Shown here: piece by piece, positions 41,775 through 49,520 of the stretch | Position numbering within the stretch: the first letter of the stretch is position 1 | Layout: each line of letters begins with the position of its first letter | From: Duganella alba | GTDB lineage: Bacteria; Pseudomonadota; Gammaproteobacteria; Burkholderiales; Burkholderiaceae_D | Direction of reading: 5' to 3' | Assembly (NCBI RefSeq): GCF_009674495.1 | Contig: NZ_WKJN01000008.1 | Span: 124,001 to 188,000 of the forward strand | Length of the DNA: 64,000 nucleotides | The notes under the pieces: generated by a model | Told to the model about the DNA's origin: nothing | Seen by the model: the letters and a program-made list of their open reading frames with translations, nothing else | Databases searched by the model: none | Program-made: the position numbers and the translations under genes

Positions 41775-43327
41775 AGATCAGAGCACAAATCGGCATGGTG
41801 CTGAACCTGGACAAATGTATCGGTTGCCACACCTGCTCGGTCACCTGCAAGAACGTGTGGACCAGCCGTGACGGCGTGGAATACGCATGGTTCAACAACG
41901 TCGAGACCAAGCCGGGCATCGGTTATCCGAAGCATTGGGAAGACCAGGCAAAGTGGAACGGCGGCTGGCGCCGCACCGATAGCGGCAAGATCGAGCCGCG
42001 CCAGGGCAGCCGCCTGAAGATCCTGGCGCAGATCTTCGCCAATCCGAACCTGCCAAACATCGACGAGTACTACGAGCCGTTCACCTACGACTACGAGCGC
42101 CTGCAAAATGCGCCGCTGGTGGAGACGCCGCCGACCGCTCGTCCGATTTCTGTCATCACCGGCAAGAAGATGGAGAAGATCGAGTGGGGGCCGAATTGGG
42201 AGGATGACCTGGGCGGCGAATTTGCCCAGCGCAGCAAGGACACGCTGTTCGAGAACGTGCAGAAGGAAATGTACGGCACGTTCGAGAACACCTTCATGAT
42301 GTATCTGCCGCGCCTCTGCGAGCATTGCCTCAACCCCGCCTGCGTCGCATCCTGCCCATCCGGTTCGGTGTACAAGCGCGAAGATGACGGCATTGTGTTG
42401 ATCGATCAGGACAAGTGCCGTGGATGGCGCATGTGCATTTCCGGTTGCCCGTACAAGAAGATCTACTACAACTGGTCTTCAGGCAAGGCGGAGAAGTGCA
42501 CCTTCTGCTATCCGCGTATCGAAGCCGGCCAGCCTACCGTTTGCTCGGAGACTTGCGTGGGCCGCATCCGCTACCTCGGCGTGCTGCTGTACGACGCCGA
42601 CAAGATCGAAGCCGCCGCCTCGGTGGCCGATCCGCGCGACCTGTATCCGTCGCAGTTGGACATGTTCCTCGATCCGCACGATCCCGCAGTGATCGAGGAG
42701 GCGCGCCGCCAGGGCATTCCCGACTCGTGGCTGGAATCGGCCAGGCGCTCGCCGGTCTACAAGATGGCGGTCGAGTGGAAGGTGGCGTTCCCGCTGCATC
42801 CCGAATACCGCACCTTGCCCATGGTATGGTACATCCCGCCGCTGTCGCCGATCCAGGCCGCCGCCGAATCCGGCCGCATGGGCAGGAACGGCATCCTGCC
42901 GGACACGCAAAGCCTGCGCATTCCGGTGCAGTACCTGGCCAACCTGCTGACCGCCGGCGACCAGCCGCCGGTGATCAAGGCGCTGGACCGCATGCTGGCA
43001 ATGCGCGCCTACATGCGCAGCAAGAGCGTCGACGGCGTGCCGGATCTGGAAGTGCTGAAGCAGGTCGGACTCGACGCGGCAACCGTGGAGGACATGTATC
43101 ACATCATGGCCATCGCCAATTATGAAGACCGCTTCGTCATCCCGAGCAGTCACAAGGAGATGGCGGAGGACAGCTTCAACGAGAAGGGCAGCTGTGGCTT
43201 CACCTTCGGCAATGGTTGCTCGGACGGCGTCAGCGACGCCAGCTTGTTCGGAAAGCGCAAACATGGTTCGGAAATTTTCATGATGATGCCGAAGTCGCGG
43301 AAGAAACAGGAGAACGCAGATGTCTAA
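41771..43327 (+). CDS. narH: Respiratory nitrate reductase, beta subunit
   Basis: The 518-residue iron-sulfur subunit passes electrons from NarI hemes to NarG. Ferredoxin-type motifs are CIGCHTCSVTCKNVW, CEHCLNPACVASCPSG, CRGWRMCISGCPYKK (the Trp marks the 3Fe-4S cluster) and CTFCYPRIEAGQPTVCSETC. The C-terminal NarH domain is complete. It overlaps narG by four bases and narJ by eight, so all subunits are co-translated. Confidence 0.97.
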   Translation: MKIRAQIGMVLNLDKCIGCHTCSVTCKNVWTSRDGVEYAWFNNVETKPGIGYPKHWEDQAKWNGGWRRTDSGKIEPRQGSRLKILAQIFANPNLPNIDEYYEPFTYDYERLQNAPLVETPPTARPISVITGKKMEKIEWGPNWEDDLGGEFAQRSKDTLFENVQKEMYGTFENTFMMYLPRLCEHCLNPACVASCPSGSVYKREDDGIVLIDQDKCRGWRMCISGCPYKKIYYNWSSGKAEKCTFCYPRIEAGQPTVCSETCVGRIRYLGVLLYDADKIEAAASVADPRDLYPSQLDMFLDPHDPAVIEEARRQGIPDSWLESARRSPVYKMAVEWKVAFPLHPEYRTLPMVWYIPPLSPIQAAAESGRMGRNGILPDTQSLRIPVQYLANLLTAGDQPPVIKALDRMLAMRAYMRSKSVDGVPDLEVLKQVGLDAATVEDMYHIMAIANYEDRFVIPSSHKEMAEDSFNEKGSCGFTFGNGCSDGVSDASLFGKRKHGSEIFMMMPKSRKKQENADV

Positions 43328-43985
43328 CCGGGGCTATCGAGTGCTGTCGTCACTGTTGCTGTATCCCGAGCCGGAGCTGCTGTCGTCGCAGACGATGCTC
43401 AACCAGCTGCTGCTGGAGGAGCTGCCCGATTGGCACACGACGCTGCAGGAACTGTTCGCCCATATTGGCGGCGCACCGCTGATCGATTTGCAGCAGCAGT
43501 ATGTGATGACGTTCGACCGTAATCCGTCGCATTCCCTGCATCTGTTCGAACATATCCATGGCGAGTCGCGCGACCGTGGCCAGGCGATGGTGGACCTGAT
43601 GGCCGAATACAGCCGTCACGGCCTGCAAATGGTGGGCGACGACCTGCCGGACTATGTGCCGCTGTTCCTGGAGTTCCTGTCGCAGCAGACAGCGGAAGAA
43701 GCGGAGCGCCTGCTGGGTGACGCCATCCACGTGCTGGCGCATATCGGCCGCAAGCTGCGCGCCAACGGCAGCCCGTATGCCTGCATTTTCGAACTGCTGC
43801 AAACACAGACGGTGATACAGGCCGAGGAACTGAGCGGCCCACCGGTACGCGACATGGACGAAGCGCTGGAGATCTTCGGTCCCGGTGCGGACGGCATCGA
43901 ACCGCTGCTGAAATCCACGCCGCTGGCCGGCGGTGCGCATCCGGTCAATTTTTACCCCAAGGCGGCAGCGCCGCAGCGTCACTGA
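43320..43985 (+). CDS. narJ: Nitrate reductase molybdenum cofactor assembly chaperone
   Basis: A 221-residue TorD-family helical chaperone that binds apo-NarG and helps insert the Mo cofactor and FS0 cluster. The motifs are RVLSSLLLYPEPELL, YVMTFDRNPSHSLHLFEHIHGESRDRGQAMVDL and DDLPDYVPLFLEFLS, which are typical of NarJ. It lies in the standard place between narH and narI. Confidence 0.95.
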   Translation: MSNRGYRVLSSLLLYPEPELLSSQTMLNQLLLEELPDWHTTLQELFAHIGGAPLIDLQQQYVMTFDRNPSHSLHLFEHIHGESRDRGQAMVDLMAEYSRHGLQMVGDDLPDYVPLFLEFLSQQTAEEAERLLGDAIHVLAHIGRKLRANGSPYACIFELLQTQTVIQAEELSGPPVRDMDEALEIFGPGADGIEPLLKSTPLAGGAHPVNFYPKAAAPQRH

Positions 43986-43996
43986 AGGAGAGCGCC

Positions 43997-44680
43997 ATGA
44001 ACTACCTGAATCAATTCCTGTTCGGGATTTACCCTTACATCGCGCTGGCGATTTTCTTCGTGGGCAGCCTGGTGCGCTTCGACCGCGAGCAGTACACGTG
44101 GAAATCCGAATCCAGTCAGACGCTCAACACCGGCATGCTGCGCCTCGGCAGTCCGCTGTTCCACGTCGGCATACTGGGTCTGCTCTTCGGTCACGCGGCT
44201 GGCTTGCTGACGCCTGTGTGGGTATGGGATGCGCTGGGCGTCAGCCATACCCTCAAGCAGCTGGTGGCGATGACGGCCGGCGGCGTGATGGGTTCCATGT
44301 GCCTGCTGGGTCTCCTGATGCTGTTGGCGCGCCGTTTCAGCAACGGCCGCGTTCGCGCCCAGACCACTTTCAAGGATAGGCTGGTGCTGCTTTGGCTGCT
44401 GGCGACCTTGCTGCTTGGTCTGTCGTCGATTCTCGTGTCGGCCGGCCATCTGGATGGTCACATGATGGTGTTGCTGATGACCTGGGCCCAGCACGTCGTG
44501 ACCTTCCGTGGCGACGCGGCGCTGTTCGTTGAAGGCGCGCCGCTGATCTTCAAGATTCACCTGTTCATGGGCATGTCGTTGTTCGTCATATTCCCGTTCA
44601 CCCGCCTGGTGCATGTGTGGAGCGGATTCGGTGCGGTGACTTACCTGGCCCGCGCCTATCAACTGGTGCGTTCGCGTTAA
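43997..44680 (+). CDS. narI: Respiratory nitrate reductase, gamma subunit
   Basis: The 227-residue cytochrome b subunit oxidises quinol and anchors NarGH. Five membrane helices are seen. The heme b histidines are in LFHVGILGLLFGHAAG (helix 2) and HLFMGMSLFVIFPFTRLVHVWSG (helix 5). It begins 11 bases after narJ with GGAGAG upstream. Confidence 0.96.
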   Translation: MNYLNQFLFGIYPYIALAIFFVGSLVRFDREQYTWKSESSQTLNTGMLRLGSPLFHVGILGLLFGHAAGLLTPVWVWDALGVSHTLKQLVAMTAGGVMGSMCLLGLLMLLARRFSNGRVRAQTTFKDRLVLLWLLATLLLGLSSILVSAGHLDGHMMVLLMTWAQHVVTFRGDAALFVEGAPLIFKIHLFMGMSLFVIFPFTRLVHVWSGFGAVTYLARAYQLVRSR

Positions 44681-44690
44681 GGAGCTGATC

Positions 44691-45437
44691 ATGGGTATTG
44701 CAGTCAACGGCGTGGATATCAGCGACAGCGCCATCGAAGCGGAAATCATGCACCATCAACAGGCGGAAAACCCGCTGCGTGAGGCGGTGCACGAAGTGGT
44801 GCTGCGCCGCGTGCTGCTGGACGAGGCGGCGCGGCTGGGCATCGCCGGCCAAGGTGAGGACGAGCGTATCGAAGCGCTGTTCGCGTGCGAGGTGACGGTG
44901 CCGCAGGCGGATGACGACGCCTGCCTGCGCTACTACATCGGGCAGGCGGAGCGCTTCCGCAGCGGCGACCTGGTGGAGGCGCGTCACATCCTGTTTCAGG
45001 TGACGCCAGCGGCGCCGCTGGAGCTGATGCGGCAGACGGCGGAGGCCATCCTCGCAGAGCTTCAGGCGCAGCCCGCGCGCTTCGCCGAACTGGCCGCGCA
45101 ATATTCCAATTGCCCGTCGGGCGCCATTGGTGGCAGCCTGGGGCAGCTGGCGCGCGGCCAGTGCGTGCCGGAGTTCGACGAGCTGCTGTTCCGCCTGCAG
45201 CCGGGCGAACTGTCCGGCCGCCTGCTGGAGACGCGGTTTGGGCTGCACATCGTGCAGGCGCAGCGGCGTGTTGCGGGGGAAGTGATCCCGTTCGCCACCT
45301 TGAAGGCGCAGATCGCCGACGAGCTGCAACGCCAGTCGTGGCAGCGTGCCCTGCACCAGTATCTGCACATCCTTGTCGGCCGCGCCGATATCGAGGGTGT
45401 GGAGCTGGAAGGCGCCAACTCTCCGCTGGTGCAATAA
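44691..45437 (+). CDS. Parvulin-type peptidyl-prolyl isomerase in the nar operon
   Basis: A 248-residue protein with a helical N-terminal half and a parvulin rotamase domain (about residues 95-195: EARHILFQV, FAELAAQYSNCPSGAIGGSLGQLARGQCVPEF, LETRFGLHIVQ). It resembles NifM and SurA-like folding factors but has no signal peptide, so it should act in the cytoplasm, perhaps on NarGH. AAGGAG is upstream of the ATG. Its TAA overlaps the moaA start by one base (TAATG). Confidence 0.9.
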   Translation: MGIAVNGVDISDSAIEAEIMHHQQAENPLREAVHEVVLRRVLLDEAARLGIAGQGEDERIEALFACEVTVPQADDDACLRYYIGQAERFRSGDLVEARHILFQVTPAAPLELMRQTAEAILAELQAQPARFAELAAQYSNCPSGAIGGSLGQLARGQCVPEFDELLFRLQPGELSGRLLETRFGLHIVQAQRRVAGEVIPFATLKAQIADELQRQSWQRALHQYLHILVGRADIEGVELEGANSPLVQ

Positions 45438-46411
45438 TGCTGAGCGACCGGTTTGGCCGATCGATCGACTATCTCAGGGTGTCGGTCACGGATCGCTGCG
45501 ATTTGCGCTGTACCTACTGCATGCCCAAGGACTTCAAAGGCTATGAAGATCCGCCTGACTGGCTGAGTTTTGCGGAAATCGAGCGCGTGGTGGCGGCTTT
45601 CGCGCGCCTCGGCACCTCGCGCGTGCGGCTCACCGGTGGCGAGCCGCTGACCCGCCGCAATCTGCCACAGTTGGCGTCGCGGCTGTCTTCGCTGCCTGGC
45701 GTGGGCGATTTGTCGCTGTCGACCAACGGCACGCGGCTGGCCCGCCATGCCGAAGCCTTACGTGCGGCGGGCATCACCCGCGTCAACGTCAGCCTGGATA
45801 CGCTGGACCGTGACTGCATGACCACCATCACGGGGCGCGACTGCCTGCCCATCGTGCTGCAAGGCTTGCAGGCCGCGAAGGATGCCGGGCTGGCGCCGGT
45901 CAAGATCAACATGGTGGCCATGCGTGGCGTGAACGACGCCGAAATCGACGCCATGGCTGCCTTCTGCATCGAGCAGCAGTTCGTGCTGCGGCTGATCGAA
46001 GTCATGCCGATGGGCGAAACGGGCCAGAATACGGCCTACCTGAACCTGGCTCCGATCCAGCTGCGGCTGGCCGCGAAATTCGGGTTGAAGCCGCAGGCGC
46101 TGGAACTGGGCGGCGGGCCGGCGCGCTACTGGACCAAGCAGGATGGTATGGCCAGCATCGGCTTTATCACGCCGATGTCGCAGCATTTCTGCGCCACTTG
46201 CAACCGTGTGCGGCTGTCGGTGGATGGCACCTTGTATCTGTGCCTTGGCCAGGAAGTGCAATATCCGCTGCGGCCGTTGCTGCGCGGCGGCGCCCCCGAT
46301 GCGGAACTGGAGCATGCGATACGCGAGGCGGTGGAACTGAAGCCGTCGGAACACGACTTCGGCCGCCAGCCGGAAAAGATCGTCCGCTTCATGTCGCAGA
46401 CGGGCGGTTAA
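45437..46411 (+). CDS. moaA: GTP 3',8-cyclase MoaA (molybdenum cofactor synthesis)
   Basis: A 324-residue radical SAM enzyme for the first step of molybdopterin synthesis. The N-terminal cluster is CDLRCTYC (Cys21, Cys25, Cys28), and the C-terminal cluster uses CATCNRVRLSVDGTLYLC. RVRLTGGEPL is the SAM-binding motif. The usual C-terminal GG needed for GTP positioning is present (QTGG). Location after narI ties cofactor supply to nitrate reductase synthesis. Confidence 0.95.
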   Translation: MLSDRFGRSIDYLRVSVTDRCDLRCTYCMPKDFKGYEDPPDWLSFAEIERVVAAFARLGTSRVRLTGGEPLTRRNLPQLASRLSSLPGVGDLSLSTNGTRLARHAEALRAAGITRVNVSLDTLDRDCMTTITGRDCLPIVLQGLQAAKDAGLAPVKINMVAMRGVNDAEIDAMAAFCIEQQFVLRLIEVMPMGETGQNTAYLNLAPIQLRLAAKFGLKPQALELGGGPARYWTKQDGMASIGFITPMSQHFCATCNRVRLSVDGTLYLCLGQEVQYPLRPLLRGGAPDAELEHAIREAVELKPSEHDFGRQPEKIVRFMSQTGG

Positions 46412-46441
46412 GCCATCCGTGTATACTGGCGCGGTTACCAA

Positions 46442-48391
46442 ATGGAGAAATCATTGAAACCGGCTCTCTTCGCTAGCTGGCAAAACCTGTCGACACGCAT
46501 CGTCGGGCTGCTGCTCAGCTTTCTCGCGGTGGCCTTGCTGGTGATTGGCTCGACGCTGCTGCTGTCATGGCAGCTGGAAGGCAGCGCCGCCGCGATTAAC
46601 GTCGCCGGCAGCCTGCGCATGGAAAGCTACAAGCTGGCGATGCTGGCCGGCCGCGTGGCCAACGGCTCCGATCATGCCGAGGCCGTCGCACGGCTGCGCG
46701 CGCAGGTGCAGCGCATTGATGGCACGCTGGCGCTGCTGCAGCAGGGCGATCCGCAACGGCCGCTGTTCCTGCCGCCCACTTCCATCATCCGCAGCGCTTA
46801 TGGCGAAGTGCAGAAAGAGTGGCGCGAGGCGCTGGCGCCGCAGGCGCAGGCATTCCTGGCGACCGGTCCGGCGCCGTCTGGTGCATCGTATGCGGTGCAG
46901 CAGCTTACCGAACGCTTTGTGCAGCGCGTCGACCAACTGGTGCAGCGCATTGAGCGCGACAGCGAAAGCCGCACCCTCTGGTTGCGCGCTTCGCAGCTGA
47001 CGCTACTGGGCCTTGCATTGATCGGCACCGTCAGCATCATCTACCTGTTGTTCGATATGATCGTGGCGCCGGTCACGCGCCTGCAGGGCGGACTGGAACG
47101 CATGCGCGAACAGGATTTTAGCGCGCGCCTTCCTGTCGAGAGCAACGACGAATTTGGCATGCTGGCGCGCGGCTTCAACCAGATGGCCGACAAGCTGCAG
47201 GACTCCTACGCCAACCTTGAACAGCGCGTGCAGACCAAGACTTCCGAGCTGGAACACCAGAACCGCGAACTGGCACTGCTGTATGACAGCGCCGCCTTCC
47301 TTCAGCAGCCGCAATCGGCGGAGGCCATGTGCAAGGGCTTCCTGCAACGCATCAGCGAATATTTCGGCGCCGACGGCGGTTCCGTGCGCGTGCTGGACCC
47401 GAACCGCAACAACCTCCACATGCTGGTTCATCAGGGTATGTCCGAACAGCTGGTGGAGTCGGAACGCTGCCTGAAGGTGGGTGATTGCCTGTGCGGCGAA
47501 GCGGTGGTCAGCAAGCTGGCGGTCATTCATGACCTGCGCCGGCACAAGGACAGCCATAACCTGCAATGTCATCGCGAAGGTTTCGCGACGATTTCGATCT
47601 TCCACATTTTCGCGCAGCGCCAGTACCTGGGCTTCTTCAATCTGCACTTCCGCAAGACGACCGTGTTCACCTCCGCGCAGACGGCGCTTCTGGAAACGCT
47701 TGGGCAACTGCTCGGCACCGCCATCGAAAACCAGCGTCTGCAAGTGCGCGAGCGAGAACTTGCGATCTCGGAGGAACGCAACCTGGTGGCGCAAGGACTG
47801 CACGACAGCATCGCGCAAGGCCTCAATTTCCTGAACCTGCAAGTGCAGATGCTGGAACAGTCGCTGAAGCAGAAGCGCTTCGACGAAGTAGACAGCATCG
47901 TACCTGCCCTGCGCGCCGGCGTCGATGAAAGCTATCAGGACGTGCGCGAACTGCTGCACAACTTCCGCACGCGGCTGCAGGAGGGGACGCTGGTGTCGTC
48001 GCTGGAAACGGTGGTGGACAAATTCCGCCGCCAGAGCGGTATCGCGGTGGACTTCGACGCCGACAGCGACGGCGCGCCATTCCCGCGCGAGCACCAGCTG
48101 CAATTGCTGTTCATCGTGCAGGAAGCGCTGTCGAATGTGCGCAAGCACGCCTCGGCCAGCCAAGTGCGCATACGCCTGGCCGATGACCAGGATTTCACGC
48201 TCAGCATCAAGGACAATGGCCACGGCTTTGACGTGCGCAAGCTGGAGACGCTGGGCGACGCCCACGTCGGCATCAATATCATGCGCGAGCGCGCACAGCG
48301 CATCGACGCGCAGTTGCAGCTGAAGTCAGCGGCGGGCGAGGGCACCGAGGTGGTGCTGCACCTGCCGCGCACCCAGCGCCGCGCCGCATAA
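46442..48391 (+). CDS. narX: Nitrate/nitrite sensor histidine kinase NarX
   Basis: A 649-residue sensor. Two membrane helices (about 20-45 and 180-205) flank a periplasmic domain with the nitrate-binding P-box (AAAINVAGSLRMESYKLA). A HAMP domain, coiled coil and GAF-like central domain with several Cys (SERCLKVGDCLCGEA) follow, then a HisKA_3 dimerisation domain with His454 (GLHDSIAQGL) and an HATPase domain. GGAG and a TTG codon 12 bases downstream offer an alternative start. It is paired with narL 16 bases later. Confidence 0.93.
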   Translation: MEKSLKPALFASWQNLSTRIVGLLLSFLAVALLVIGSTLLLSWQLEGSAAAINVAGSLRMESYKLAMLAGRVANGSDHAEAVARLRAQVQRIDGTLALLQQGDPQRPLFLPPTSIIRSAYGEVQKEWREALAPQAQAFLATGPAPSGASYAVQQLTERFVQRVDQLVQRIERDSESRTLWLRASQLTLLGLALIGTVSIIYLLFDMIVAPVTRLQGGLERMREQDFSARLPVESNDEFGMLARGFNQMADKLQDSYANLEQRVQTKTSELEHQNRELALLYDSAAFLQQPQSAEAMCKGFLQRISEYFGADGGSVRVLDPNRNNLHMLVHQGMSEQLVESERCLKVGDCLCGEAVVSKLAVIHDLRRHKDSHNLQCHREGFATISIFHIFAQRQYLGFFNLHFRKTTVFTSAQTALLETLGQLLGTAIENQRLQVRERELAISEERNLVAQGLHDSIAQGLNFLNLQVQMLEQSLKQKRFDEVDSIVPALRAGVDESYQDVRELLHNFRTRLQEGTLVSSLETVVDKFRRQSGIAVDFDADSDGAPFPREHQLQLLFIVQEALSNVRKHASASQVRIRLADDQDFTLSIKDNGHGFDVRKLETLGDAHVGINIMRERAQRIDAQLQLKSAAGEGTEVVLHLPRTQRRAA

Positions 48392-48407
48392 ACACATAGA
48401 GGAAAAC

Positions 48408-49073
48408 ATGGATAGCGCAGAAAACCAGATCACCGTGCTGCTGGTCGACGATCACACTCTGTTCCGCAGCGGCATACGCTCGCTGCTGCAACGCAGCCCG
48501 GAATTCCTGGTGGTGGGCGAGGCGGCCGACGGCTTTGAAGGCGTCAAGCGCGCACAGCAGCTCAAGCCGCAGGTGGTGCTGCTGGACCTGAACATGCCCG
48601 GCATGTCGGGCGTGGAGACCTTGCAGCTGATGCTGCAGGACTGCCCGGACAGCGCGATTGTCATGCTGACCGTGTCCGAGGATGCGGAAGACCTGAGCAT
48701 CGCGCTGAAGGCCGGCGCCAGCGGCTACCTGCTGAAGAATATCGACACCGATTATCTGACGCGCGCCATTCGCCGCGCGGCCGCCGGCGAGACGGTGGTG
48801 GCCGAAGCGATGACGGCCAAGCTGGTGGCGCAGTTGCAAAGCGGCTCCGCGCCGCCTGCTGCGTCGGAGCTGGACAAGCTGACTCCGCGCGAGCGCGATA
48901 TTCTCGACTGCCTGGCGCGGGGCGAGAGCAACAAGGGAATCGCGCGCATTCTGGACGTGGCGGAAAGCACGGTTAAGATTCACGTGCAGAGCGTATTGAA
49001 GAAACTGAAACTGACCAGTCGCGTGCAGGCGGCCGTCTTTGCGGTCGAACACCGCAAACAAAACGGCGCCTGA
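48408..49073 (+). CDS. narL: Nitrate/nitrite response regulator NarL
   Basis: A 221-residue LuxR/FixJ-type regulator. The receiver domain has the acidic pair in LLVDDH, the phosphorylated Asp60 (LLDLNMPGMSG) and a conserved Lys. The HTH domain is LTPRERDILDCLARGESNKGIARILDVAESTVKIHVQSVLKKL. It probably controls the nar and narK promoters; the site it uses here is not established. AGGAAAAC is upstream of the ATG. Confidence 0.93.
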   Translation: MDSAENQITVLLVDDHTLFRSGIRSLLQRSPEFLVVGEAADGFEGVKRAQQLKPQVVLLDLNMPGMSGVETLQLMLQDCPDSAIVMLTVSEDAEDLSIALKAGASGYLLKNIDTDYLTRAIRRAAAGETVVAEAMTAKLVAQLQSGSAPPAASELDKLTPRERDILDCLARGESNKGIARILDVAESTVKIHVQSVLKKLKLTSRVQAAVFAVEHRKQNGA

Positions 49074-49080
49074 AGCGCCG
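49064..49080. terminator. Short hairpin at the narL stop, possible bidirectional terminator
   Basis: CGGCGC-CTGAA-GCGCCG is a perfect 6-pair hairpin overlapping the narL stop, between the convergent narL and metal-domain genes. No U-tract follows, so termination is uncertain. Confidence 0.25.
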
Positions 49081-49091
49081 CTGTTCAACCG

Positions 49092-49352
49092 TCAGCCACC
49101 ACAGCAGCCACCGCAACAACCGCCATCTTTCGGCGCTTGGCTCGCCGCCACGGCAGGGTAGCCGGCTGCGGCCAGTCCGCGCGCAATGGTGCGCGGCGAC
49201 ACCAGCGATTCATCCAGCTTCACGCTGGCCAGCCCGTCCCGCAGCGAGACGCGCACGTCACTGACGCCGTCGATATTGGTCAGCAGCTGGGTGATCTTGT
49301 CGGCGCATGCTTCGCCCTCCATACCGTCGATATTGAGTACAGTGATTTGCAT
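49092..49352 (-). CDS. Small heavy-metal-associated (HMA) domain protein
   Basis: An 86-residue ferredoxin-like HMA protein. The normal GMxCxxC loop reads GMEGEAC, so the first cysteine is replaced by Gly while Cys16 remains. A Cys-rich tail (GGCCGGCCGG) may compensate. CopZ-like copper handling is possible but the changed loop makes metal binding uncertain. AAGGA lies before the chosen ATG; the frame is open 9 codons earlier. It is divergent from nnrS. Confidence 0.78.
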   Translation of the reverse strand: MQITVLNIDGMEGEACADKITQLLTNIDGVSDVRVSLRDGLASVKLDESLVSPRTIARGLAAAGYPAVAASQAPKDGGCCGGCCGG

Positions 49353-49380
49353 AGCAGTCCTTTCAGAATAATGAAGCATG

Positions 49381-49395
49381 GCGCTAGCCTAGCGC
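49381..49395. promoter_or_regulatory. CTAG palindrome between HMA gene and nnrS
   Basis: GCGCTAG-C-CTAGCGC is a perfect 15-base palindrome with the same CTAG-C/G-CTAG centre type as elements near narG and narK, but with different flanks. It lies 29 bases before the HMA start. Confidence 0.35.
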
Positions 49396-49432
49396 AGCAT
49401 GTCCGCAACTGCGTCACGTATCTGCGATTTTC

Positions 49433-49446
49433 TTGATCCATGTTAT
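49433..49446. promoter_or_regulatory. FNR/Dnr-like site (asymmetric) upstream of nnrS
   Basis: TTGAT-CCAT-GTTAT, preceded by GATTTTC exactly as at the norB/narK1 gap. It is 75 bases before nnrS and 81 from the divergent HMA gene. Confidence 0.5.
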
Positions 49447-49520
49447 GAATATCGGACGTGCCACTTCACTCACTCGTTGACAGCGCTCACAATAAGGTTC
49501 ATTACCAAGGAAAGCGAATC

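Noticed and set aside
49092..49130. Repetitive CAGCAGCCACCG-like stretch as a DNA repeat element
   Set aside because: It is the coding sequence of the Gly/Cys tail of the HMA protein.
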